NCBI GenBank assembly: GCA_017470045.1
Contig: JAFUFG010000236.1
Location: 1-7,469, forward strand
DNA from: Bacilli bacterium
GTDB lineage: Bacteria > Bacillota_I > Bacilli_A > RF39 > UBA660
Length of the DNA stretch: 7,469 nt
Direction of reading: 5' to 3'
The notes below the pieces were generated by a model. It saw nothing but the letters and a program-made list of their open reading frames with translations. It was not told where the DNA came from and searched no databases. Positions 1-5,829 of this stretch are shown in pieces (the first letter of the stretch is position 1; every line of letters starts with the position of its first letter). The position numbers and the translations under genes are program-made.

Positions 1-555
1 CATTAATTGATATAGAACTTTATTATGCATTATGGATTTTATCTTATTCATATTTAGTTCTTTTGTGTATTTTTCATTGTATTCTTTATTGCTTAAAATG
101 ATACTTCTATATTTTACTCGTTTGGCAATTTCTGGAGCAATTTTCTTTATTTTTTCATCGTCTATTTTTTTCGAATCTTGAACTCCTAAACTTTCTAAGA
201 ATGGAATATCTTCTTTTGTTACATAAGTAGCTGTTACAACGATTGGTCCAAAGTAGTCTCCTGTACCAACTTCATCACTTCCTACAGAGTTACAATTGTA
301 GTATTTTGCATCTTTCTTTTTGTTCTCTTCTTGTTTTTCTTTTGTATTTTCTAATGCTACTCCCCACATAGCTGCATCTACATCAGCACTAGTACCTTGA
401 AACATACATTTTCCGGATTCATATAAAGTGATTACGGTATCTTCTTCTTGTGCTTGAAAAACAACGTAAGGAATAACTTTATCACGTTTTTTATCTTTGT
501 AGTATTCAATCATTTTTTCTTTTATTTCGTCGTTTACTTTTATTACAACATTCAT
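1..555 (-). CDS. rnhC: Ribonuclease HIII, N-terminal 185 residues (3' end beyond window)
   Basis: Type 2 RNase H that cuts RNA in RNA/DNA hybrids in the cytoplasm (R-loops, lagging-strand primers). Reading the minus strand from the ATG at 555-553 gives an open frame to the window edge. Residues 1 to about 80 form the basic, lysine-rich N-terminal TBP-like substrate-binding domain typical of RNase HIII. The catalytic domain then begins, with the signature GSDEVGTGDYFGP at residues 92-104; D94 and E95 are the first two metal-binding acidic residues, and QDSKK follows at 126-130. The remaining catalytic aspartates would lie just beyond residue 185, outside the window. Start choice: GAGGTGA at 567-561 lies 5 nt before the ATG, and a TGCTATAAT box lies directly upstream. 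The TBP-like domain plus GSDEVG separates it from RNase HII. It diverges from the cvpA-trxA operon, as I recall it does in Bacillus. Confidence 0.95.
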   Translation of the reverse strand, partial: MNVVIKVNDEIKEKMIEYYKDKKRDKVIPYVVFQAQEEDTVITLYESGKCMFQGTSADVDAAMWGVALENTKEKQEENKKKDAKYYNCNSVGSDEVGTGDYFGPIVVTATYVTKEDIPFLESLGVQDSKKIDDEKIKKIAPEIAKRVKYRSIILSNKEYNEKYTKELNMNKIKSIMHNKVLYQLM

Positions 556-573
556 GTGGTTCACCTCGAACTT

Positions 574-582
574 ATTATAGCA
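574..582 (-). promoter_or_regulatory. Extended -10 promoter of rnhC
   Basis: On the minus strand TGCTATAAT runs from 582 to 574: a perfect TATAAT with the TGn extension. No good -35 hexamer is visible 17-18 bp upstream, which fits an extended -10 promoter. The predicted start of transcription is near 567, at the ribosome binding site, so the leader is only about 12 nt long. Confidence 0.65.
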
Positions 583-600
583 TATTTTTAGAAAATAGTT

Positions 601-606
601 TATAAT
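601..606 (+). promoter_or_regulatory. -10 box of the cvpA-trxA operon
   Basis: TATAAT at 601-606 precedes the CvpA-family gene by 20 bp. A -35 hexamer at the usual 17-bp distance would fall at 578-583 (TAGCAT, a poor match), inside the -10 region of the opposing rnhC promoter. The predicted transcription start near 613 gives a leader of about 14 nt that is almost entirely ribosome binding site. Confidence 0.55.
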
Positions 607-626
607 GAAATAAGGTAGGTGGTAGT

Positions 627-1343
627 ATGAATATCTTTGATATTACAATTATTATTTTTATTTTATTATTTGGTGTAGATGGCTTAAAAAGGGGAGTTAT
701 AAAAGAGGGAGTTTCTTTCTTAGGAATACTGGTCATATTCTTTGTTAGTTATACTTTTAAAGGTTATATTGGAGATTTATTATGTAAGTATTTTCCGTTC
801 TTTGAATTTGGTGGTAGTTTAAAGGGGCTTGTATATTTAAATATATTGATTTATCAATTAGCTGGATTCTTTCTATTATTCTTTATTTTAGCTGGTGTTT
901 TTCATATTATTTTCTCAACGAGTAAATTCTTACAAAATATAGTAAATGCAACAATTATTTTAGTTCCTATTTCTGCTTTAGGAGGATTTTTAATTGGATT
1001 AGTTCGTGGTTTTCTAGTAACCTTACTAATTTTACTTGCATTACATATTCCATGTCATCAATTTAAAATGCTTATGGATAGTGAACTTGCGAATACAATT
1101 CTTTATAAAATACCAATCGTATCTGATTATGTAAGTGATATTTCAAAATCAGAATTAGAAGTTGCGGATTTAGTGGTTGATATTAAAGATAAAAAGATTA
1201 CAAAGAACGAAGCTAACTTGAAATTAATTGATAGTATGATAAAATATGATGTTGTAGATGCACATACAGTTAAACAACTTGATGCATTAGATAAATTAAA
1301 AGATATTGAAGGAATAGAAGAATTTTTAGATCAATATAAATAG
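627..1343 (+). CDS. CvpA family membrane protein with long C-terminal tail
   Basis: A 238-residue integral membrane protein resembling the CvpA/YshB family (colicin V production protein), whose biochemical role is not well established. Hydrophobic segments lie at about residues 4-19, 27-44, 72-97 and 108-140. The first turn carries the family-like feature of a hydrophobic helix followed by GLKRGVIKEG (19-28), and a glycine-rich GGFLIGLVRGF stretch (119-129) sits in the last helix. Residues 145-238 form a charged, soluble tail rich in Lys, Asp and Glu, making the protein longer than the roughly 180 residues usual for the Bacillus homologue. The start is supported by AGGTGG at 617-622, 4 nt before the ATG. 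It is the first gene of an operon: the trxA ribosome binding site overlaps its TAG stop codon. The position next to rnhC supports the family call; sequence similarity alone would be weak. Confidence 0.8.
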   Translation: MNIFDITIIIFILLFGVDGLKRGVIKEGVSFLGILVIFFVSYTFKGYIGDLLCKYFPFFEFGGSLKGLVYLNILIYQLAGFFLLFFILAGVFHIIFSTSKFLQNIVNATIILVPISALGGFLIGLVRGFLVTLLILLALHIPCHQFKMLMDSELANTILYKIPIVSDYVSDISKSELEVADLVVDIKDKKITKNEANLKLIDSMIKYDVVDAHTVKQLDALDKLKDIEGIEEFLDQYK

Positions 1344-1351
1344 GAGGATAT

Positions 1352-1651
1352 ATGAAATATTTAGAAAAAGAAGAAGAATTTGATTCTATTATTGGATCTG
1401 GTAAAGTTGTTGTCGATTTCTATGCGGATTGGTGTGGACCTTGTAAAATGTTAGGACCAGTATTAGAAACAGTTAGTAAAGAACATGAAGATATTACTTT
1501 CTTAAAAGTAAATACAGATGACTTTGATGAGATTGCTATGAGATTTGGTATTATGTCTATCCCATGTGTCAAAGTTTTTGAAGATGGAAAAGAAGTAAAA
1601 TCAAATGTTGGTTTTATGGATAAGAATCAATTAGAAGACTTTATTAAATAA
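1352..1651 (+). CDS. trxA: Thioredoxin
   Basis: Small cytoplasmic thiol-disulfide oxidoreductase of 99 residues, a normal thioredoxin length. The active site is WCGPC at residues 27-31 (redox cysteines C28 and C31), preceded by VVVDFYADW as in classical thioredoxins. The cis-proline is P71 in SIPCV, followed by VKVFEDGKEV. An unusual third cysteine, C72, directly follows the cis-proline where Thr is common. AGGAGG at 1342-1347 overlaps the cvpA stop codon, with only 8 nt between the genes, so the two are probably translationally coupled and co-transcribed. Thioredoxin reductase is not in the window. The fold and active site are clear; whether this is the main thioredoxin of the cell or a paralogue cannot be told. 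Confidence 0.93.
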   Translation: MKYLEKEEEFDSIIGSGKVVVDFYADWCGPCKMLGPVLETVSKEHEDITFLKVNTDDFDEIAMRFGIMSIPCVKVFEDGKEVKSNVGFMDKNQLEDFIK

Positions 1652-1665
1652 GTCTTTTTCTTTTT
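1633..1665 (+). terminator. Intrinsic terminator of the cvpA-trxA operon, overlapping the end of trxA
   Basis: AAGACTT (1635-1641) pairs with AAGTCTT (1650-1656) around an 8-nt A/T loop, extendable by a G-T and an A-T pair to 1633/1658. A T-rich run, TTTTTCTTTTT, follows at 1655-1665. The 5' arm lies in the last trxA codons, and the TAA stop (1649-1651) runs into the 3' arm. Only two G-C pairs, so it may be leaky. Confidence 0.55.
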
Positions 1666-1674
1666 GTAAAAAAT

Positions 1675-1683
1675 TGCTATAAT
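1675..1683 (+). promoter_or_regulatory. Extended -10 promoter of ppdK
   Basis: TGCTATAAT at 1675-1683, just downstream of the trxA terminator. No convincing -35 is seen at 17 bp, where the terminator T-tract lies. The predicted start near 1690 gives a leader of about 26 nt containing the AGGGAGG ribosome binding site. No riboswitch or long leader fits in this space. Confidence 0.65.
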
Positions 1684-1715
1684 AAATTATAGGATAAAAT
1701 AAGGGAGGCATATCT

Positions 1716-4346
1716 ATGAAGTACGTTTATTTATTTACGGAAGGTAATAAAAATATGCGTGATTTATTAGGAGGAAAGGGTGCGAATCTAGCAGAAATGA
1801 CATCTTTAGGTTTACCTGTTCCTCGTGGCTTTACAGTTACAACGGAAGCTTGTAATAAGTATTATGATGACGATAAAAATTTAGATGAGGAGATTGTTAC
1901 TCAAATTCAAGAGAAGATTAAAGAGTTGGAAAGTATTACTGGTAAGACTTTTGGAGATCCAGTTAATCCATTACTTGTTAGTGTTCGTAGTGGAGCAAGA
2001 GCTAGTATGCCTGGTATGATGGATACGATTTTAAATCTAGGTATGAATGATGTTGTTGCCGATAGTTTTGCTGAGGTTACTGGAAATGCTAGATTTGTAT
2101 ATGATTCTTATCGTCGTTTTATTCAAATGTTTGCAGATGTTGTCATGGAATTACCAAAAGAAAATTTTGAGGGATTATTTGATCGTATTAAAGAACAAAA
2201 GGGAATTACTTTAGATACGGAGTTTAGTGCAGAAGACTTAAGAGAAGTTGTTAAGATTTATAAGACTGAGTATTATAATTTATCTGGTGAATATTTCCCA
2301 CAAAGTCCTGAGAAACAATTAATAGAAGCTGTTAAAGCGGTTTTCCGTAGTTGGAATAATGATCGTGCTATTACATATCGTAGACTTAATGATATTCCAC
2401 AAGAGTGGGGTACTGCTGTTAATGTACAAGAAATGGTTTATGGTAATAAGGGTGAAACTTCTGGTACAGGAGTTGCCTTTACTCGTAACCCGGCTACTGG
2501 TGAAAATAAACTATATGGTGAGTATTTAATGAATGCTCAAGGAGAAGATGTTGTTGCAGGTATTCGTACTCCTCAAAGTATTGATACTTTAAAAGATGTT
2601 ATGCCTGAGTGTTATGAAGAATTTCAACGTATTTGTAATATCTTAGAGAATCATTATCATGATATGCAAGATATGGAATTTACGATTGAAGATGGTAAAT
2701 TATTTATGTTACAGACTCGTAATGGTAAGAGAACTGCAAAAGCTGCTTTAAGAATTGCGGTTGATATGGTAGAGTCTGGTATGATTACAAAGGACGAAGC
2801 TTTGATGCGAATTGAAGCAAACCAATTGGATCAATTATTACATCCTAATTTTGATGAAGATATGCTTGCATCTTCTAAGCCAATTGCAAAAGGATTAGCT
2901 GCTTCTCCTGGGGCTGCTACTGGTAAATTATGTTTTACGGCAGAAGATGTTGTTAAATTCCATGAAGAAGGAGAAAAAGATTTAATTCTTGCTCGTGCAG
3001 AAACTTCTCCTGAAGATATTGAAGGAATGAATGTTGCTCATGGGGTTCTTACCGTACGTGGTGGAATGACTTCTCATGCAGCTGTTGTTGCTCGAGGAAT
3101 GGGTACTTGTTGTGTATCTGGATGTGGGGAGATCGTTGTTGATGAAGCAAGTAAGACTTTAACTACTGCAGATGGTACGGTCTACCATGAAGGAGACTGG
3201 ATTAGTTTAGATGGTTCTACTGGATATGTTTATGGTAAACAAATTGATACGATTCCACCAACTATTTCAGGAGATTTTGAAACTATTATGAACTGGGCAG
3301 ATAAACGTGCTAGACTTGAAGTTCGTACGAATGCAGATACTCCAAAGGATGCAAAACAAGCTCGTGAGTTTGGAGCAAAAGGAATTGGACTTTGTCGTAC
3401 AGAGCATATGTTCTTTGAAGAAGAAAGAATCTTTAATTTTAGAAAGATGATCGCAGCTGATACTCTTGAAAAGAGGGAAGAAGCGTTAGCAAATATATTA
3501 CCTTATCAAAGAAAAGACTTTGAAGGGTTATTTAAAGAGATGAATGGATATACCGTAACAATTCGTTACTTGGATCCACCTTTACATGAGTTTTTGCCTC
3601 ATACCGATGAGGAAATTCGTGAACTTGCGGATGCGTTAGATATGAGTTTTGAAGATTTAAAGAATCGAGTAGAGTCTTTAAAAGAATTTAATCCAATGAT
3701 GGGTCATCGTGGATGCCGTTTATCGATTACTTATCCAGAAATTGCTAGAATGCAAACTAGAGCCGTAATTGAGGCTGCTATCAATGTTCAAAGTAAGGGT
3801 ATGAAAGTAATTCCTGAAATTATGATTCCATTAATTGGAACGGTTGCAGAACTTAAGTTTGTAAAAGATATTGTAGATCAAACAGCTCGTGAAGTAATTG
3901 AAGAAAAAGCAGTTCGTGTAGATTATGAAGTAGGTACAATGATTGAAATACCTAGAGCTACTTTAATTTCGGATGAGATTGCTGAGTATGCAGAATTCTT
4001 CAGTTTTGGTACTAACGACTTAACTCAAATGACTTATGGGTTCTCTAGAGATGATGCTTCTAAGTTCTTAAAAGATTATTATTCTAAGAATATTTTAGAG
4101 CATGATCCATTTGCTTCTATCGATGAAGAGGGTGTAGGAAAACTTGTTATTAACTCTGTTCGTTTAGGAAAGAAGACTAGACCAAATATTCAATTAGGTA
4201 TTTGCGGGGAACATGGAGGAGATCCTAAGAGTATTGATTTCTGTCATAGAGCAGGACTTACTTATGTATCATGCAGTCCATTCCGTGTACCAGTAGCTAG
4301 ACTTGCTGCTGCACAAGCTGCGATAAGAAATGAAGAAATTATTTAA
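1716..4346 (+). CDS. ppdK: Pyruvate, phosphate dikinase
   Basis: Reversibly interconverts PEP, AMP and PPi with pyruvate, ATP and Pi in the cytoplasm. In fermentative bacteria it often acts with or instead of pyruvate kinase, gaining extra ATP from PPi. The 876 residues match the family's full length (about 874 in Clostridium symbiosum). Domains in order: ATP-grasp nucleotide-binding part (1 to about 340; GGKGANLAEM at 19-28, R91 in VSVRSGARASMPGMMDT), swivelling phosphohistidine domain (about 385-510; GGMTSHAAVVARGMG with catalytic H454 and the regulatory-type T452 two residues before it), and C-terminal TIM barrel binding PEP/pyruvate (about 530-876; GHRGCRLSITYPEI, FSFGTNDLTQMTYGFSRDD, GICGEHGGDP with catalytic C830). 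These residues lie one position before H455 and C831 of the clostridial enzyme. AGGGAGG at 1702-1708 fixes the start. Single gene with its own promoter and terminator. No sign of decay. Confidence 0.98.
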   Translation: MKYVYLFTEGNKNMRDLLGGKGANLAEMTSLGLPVPRGFTVTTEACNKYYDDDKNLDEEIVTQIQEKIKELESITGKTFGDPVNPLLVSVRSGARASMPGMMDTILNLGMNDVVADSFAEVTGNARFVYDSYRRFIQMFADVVMELPKENFEGLFDRIKEQKGITLDTEFSAEDLREVVKIYKTEYYNLSGEYFPQSPEKQLIEAVKAVFRSWNNDRAITYRRLNDIPQEWGTAVNVQEMVYGNKGETSGTGVAFTRNPATGENKLYGEYLMNAQGEDVVAGIRTPQSIDTLKDVMPECYEEFQRICNILENHYHDMQDMEFTIEDGKLFMLQTRNGKRTAKAALRIAVDMVESGMITKDEALMRIEANQLDQLLHPNFDEDMLASSKPIAKGLAASPGAATGKLCFTAEDVVKFHEEGEKDLILARAETSPEDIEGMNVAHGVLTVRGGMTSHAAVVARGMGTCCVSGCGEIVVDEASKTLTTADGTVYHEGDWISLDGSTGYVYGKQIDTIPPTISGDFETIMNWADKRARLEVRTNADTPKDAKQAREFGAKGIGLCRTEHMFFEEERIFNFRKMIAADTLEKREEALANILPYQRKDFEGLFKEMNGYTVTIRYLDPPLHEFLPHTDEEIRELADALDMSFEDLKNRVESLKEFNPMMGHRGCRLSITYPEIARMQTRAVIEAAINVQSKGMKVIPEIMIPLIGTVAELKFVKDIVDQTAREVIEEKAVRVDYEVGTMIEIPRATLISDEIAEYAEFFSFGTNDLTQMTYGFSRDDASKFLKDYYSKNILEHDPFASIDEEGVGKLVINSVRLGKKTRPNIQLGICGEHGGDPKSIDFCHRAGLTYVSCSPFRVPVARLAAAQAAIRNEEII

Positions 4347-4351
4347 TGAAT

Positions 4352-4377
4352 AAAAGACGTTTTATACGTCTTTTTTT
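4352..4377 (+). terminator. Intrinsic terminator of ppdK
   Basis: A 9-bp perfect stem, AAAAGACGT (4352-4360) with ACGTCTTTT (4366-4374), closes a TTTAT loop and runs into a T-tract ending at 4377. It begins 5 nt after the ppdK stop codon. A clear rho-independent terminator. Confidence 0.9.
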
Positions 4378-4417
4378 GTCTCAAGTATATTGCGGATCAG
4401 TGAAATCTTTTGTTTTG

Positions 4418-4426
4418 TGATATAAT
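4418..4426 (+). promoter_or_regulatory. Extended -10 promoter of the flavin reductase-like gene
   Basis: TGATATAAT at 4418-4426, preceded by a T/G-rich stretch (4407-4417) and no recognisable -35 hexamer. Transcription would start near 4433, which is the first base of AGGAGG, so the leader is about 14 nt. The stretch 4378-4417 shows no other clear signal. Confidence 0.65.
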
Positions 4427-4446
4427 AAATCTAGGAGGATGATAAA

Positions 4447-4998
4447 GTGAGAAAAAATATTAAGACTACTGAAGGTATATTTCCTATGCCAGTATTAATG
4501 ATTGCAACATATAACGAGGATGGAACAGTTGATGTTATGAATGCTGCTTGGGGAACAATGTATGAAAGAGATCAAGTAATTTTAAACTTAACAGAATCTC
4601 ATAAAACAGTAAAAAATATAAAAGAAAGAAAAGCGTTTACTGTTAGTATTGCTGATAGTAAGCATGTTAAGGAAGCAGATTATTTTGGAGTAGTATCTGG
4701 AAATAATACTCCTAATAAATTTGAAAAGAGTGGTTTAACTGCTACTAAATCAGAGAATGTTGATGCACCAATTATAAATGAATTTCCACTATGTTTGGAA
4801 TGTGAATTTATTGAATACAATGATTGTGGAGTTCTAGGAAAAGTTGTTAATACAACTGCAGATGAAACTGTAATGAATGGAGAAAATGTAGATATTTCCA
4901 AAGTTTCAGCAATTGCATTTGACCCATATACTCATGGATATTATGAAGTAGGCCAAAGAGTTGGAGATGCATTTAAAGATGGTTTTCAATTGAAATAA
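4447..4998 (+). CDS. Flavin reductase-like domain protein (FMN-binding split barrel)
   Basis: A 183-residue soluble protein resembling the flavin reductase-like family (FMN-binding split barrel, flavoredoxin/DIM6/NTAB type), which binds FMN and passes electrons from NAD(P)H or another donor to a partner. Visible family features are FPMPVLMIATYNEDGTVDVM near the N terminus (12-31), followed by NAAWGTMY, a strand-rich stretch with NLTESHKTVKNIKERKAFTVSI (47-68), and a C-terminal SAIAFDPYTHGYYEVG region. The start is GTG at 4447, chosen because AGGAGG (4433-4438) lies 8 nt upstream. It is transcribed alone between two terminators, so the electron partner is unknown; the flavodoxin-fold oxidoreductase at the right end of the window is only a conceivable one. 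Family call firm, substrate unknown. Confidence 0.85.
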   Translation: MRKNIKTTEGIFPMPVLMIATYNEDGTVDVMNAAWGTMYERDQVILNLTESHKTVKNIKERKAFTVSIADSKHVKEADYFGVVSGNNTPNKFEKSGLTATKSENVDAPIINEFPLCLECEFIEYNDCGVLGKVVNTTADETVMNGENVDISKVSAIAFDPYTHGYYEVGQRVGDAFKDGFQLK

Positions 4999-5014
4999 TA
5001 AAAGATTTACTTTT

Positions 5015-5040
5015 AAGAACGGATGATAATCCGTTTTTTT
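5015..5040 (+). terminator. Intrinsic terminator of the flavin reductase-like gene
   Basis: AACGGAT (5018-5024) pairs with ATCCGTT (5029-5035) around a GATA loop, and the stem extends outward by one G-T and two A-T pairs into the T-tract 5034-5040. It lies 16 nt after the stop codon. Its T-tract abuts the next promoter. Confidence 0.88.
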
Positions 5041-5041
5041 A

Positions 5042-5050
5042 TGCTATAAT
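5042..5050 (+). promoter_or_regulatory. Extended -10 promoter of the methyltransferase gene
   Basis: TGCTATAAT at 5042-5050 starts one base after the preceding terminator's T-tract. The -35 position (about 5022-5027) is occupied by the terminator hairpin and has no TTGACA-like sequence. The predicted transcription start is near 5057, giving a leader of about 35 nt. Confidence 0.68.
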
Positions 5051-5053
5051 GGA

Positions 5054-5075
5054 AATATGAAATAAAGTTCATATT
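5054..5075 (+). repeat. 22-bp perfect inverted repeat at the methyltransferase transcription start
   Basis: AATATGAA (5054-5061) and TTCATATT (5068-5075) are exact reverse complements with a 6-base spacer, ATAAAG. The dyad covers the predicted transcription start (about 5057) and ends 1 nt before the AGGAGAT ribosome binding site (5077-5083). The position suits a repressor operator or a small leader hairpin next to the ribosome binding site. Function is inferred only. Confidence 0.6.
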
Positions 5076-5091
5076 CAGGAGATGATAATAT

Positions 5092-5727
5092 ATGGCTAAA
5101 AAAGATTTTGTTGAATTATCGAAAAAATGGTTTGATAATCAAGCACCAGTATATGATGAAAAGAATGTTATATTGTATTCGAAATATGGGAAAATTAGTT
5201 GTCATAACATATGCGAGTACTTAAAAGATAAAAAATATAACAATTTATTAGATATTGGATGTGGTACTGGTTATTTAATTGATATGTTATCGAAAGATAA
5301 TCAGGCAAATTATACTGGGTTAGATTTATCTCCAAAAATGATCGATGAATGTAATAAAAAGAAAATTAAAAATGCAACATTTATAGAGGGAAAATCTGAT
5401 GAATTACCATTTGATGACAATACTTTTGATGTAGTTACTTGTTCTCAAAGTTTCCATCATTATCCAGAGACGGATAAACCTCTACAAGAAGCTTTAAGAG
5501 TATTGAAGCCTGATGGGTTATATATAATATCTGATACTGGTGTTGGTCCATTTAAGAACTTTGGTGTAAAATTTGATGATTTTGTTTATAGACATTTTAG
5601 TAATACTGGTGACTGTAATGTTTCTTATATGGAAAAAATGGAAAAAGATATGGAAAAGAATGGATTTAAAAAGGTTTATAGTAAAAAAATTACTACCTTT
5701 ATATACATGGTAGTTGGAAAAAAGTAA
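5092..5727 (+). CDS. Class I SAM-dependent methyltransferase
   Basis: A 211-residue soluble Rossmann-fold methyltransferase of the Methyltransf_11 / UbiE-like type. Motif I is NLLDIGCGTGYL (51-62), which binds S-adenosylmethionine; the acidic residue after strand 2 is D78 in TGLDLSPKM, probably contacting the ribose hydroxyls. Next come LPFDDNTFDVVTCSQSFHHY (105-124), the strand-4 region, and ALRVLKPDGLYIISD (134-148). The C-terminal part (150-211) replaces the usual substrate cap, with a Lys/Glu-rich helix MEKMEKDMEKNGFKKVYSKK (180-199), and is not diagnostic of substrate. AGGAGAT at 5077-5083 supports the ATG start. It is a single gene between two terminators with an inverted repeat at its promoter, so the neighbours do not reveal its target. 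A quinone methylase is possible by fold but unsupported. Confidence 0.88.
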   Translation: MAKKDFVELSKKWFDNQAPVYDEKNVILYSKYGKISCHNICEYLKDKKYNNLLDIGCGTGYLIDMLSKDNQANYTGLDLSPKMIDECNKKKIKNATFIEGKSDELPFDDNTFDVVTCSQSFHHYPETDKPLQEALRVLKPDGLYIISDTGVGPFKNFGVKFDDFVYRHFSNTGDCNVSYMEKMEKDMEKNGFKKVYSKKITTFIYMVVGKK

Positions 5728-5730
5728 ATG

Positions 5731-5760
5731 GATGAGAGGAATCTCATCTTTTTATTTTTT
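5731..5760 (+). terminator. Intrinsic terminator of the methyltransferase gene
   Basis: GATGAGA (5731-5737) pairs with TCTCATC (5742-5748) around GGAA, a GNRA-type tetraloop. T-rich runs follow to about 5761 with a single A at 5754. It starts 3 nt after the stop codon. Confidence 0.9.
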
Positions 5761-5781
5761 TGTGTAACTATTAAAACACCC

Positions 5782-5812
5782 TTGACTTAAAGTTCACTTT
5801 CCCTTGTATAAT
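5782..5812 (+). promoter_or_regulatory. MerR-type promoter with 19-bp spacer and operator dyad
   Basis: TTGACT (-35, 5782-5787) and TATAAT (-10, 5807-5812) are separated by 19 bp (5788-5806), longer than the usual 17 bp. Overlong spacers of 19-20 bp are the hallmark of promoters that MerR-family activators untwist. The spacer carries a dyad, AAAGT (5789-5793), TC, ACTTT (5796-5800). The sequence around it, CTTGACTTAAAGTTCACTTT, is of the kind found before MerR-family genes in Bacillota (from memory). The outer right arm, CCC at 5801-5803, departs from a perfect palindrome. It is the only promoter in the window with a good -35 box. Transcription should start near 5819. Confidence 0.75.
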
Positions 5813-5829
5813 GATAATGAGGGGAAAAG

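Noticed and set aside
1684..1715. Riboswitch or attenuator before ppdK
   Set aside because: Only about 26 nt lie between the predicted transcription start and the start codon, mostly ribosome binding site.
4680..4901. 73-codon open frame on the minus strand
   Set aside because: Lies wholly inside the flavin reductase-like gene in antisense, has no ribosome binding site, and its protein is low-complexity Ser/Thr/Phe as expected for a shadow frame.
5762..5780. GTGT...ACAC inverted repeat between terminator and MerR-type promoter
   Set aside because: Only 4-bp arms with a 10-base gap, expected by chance.
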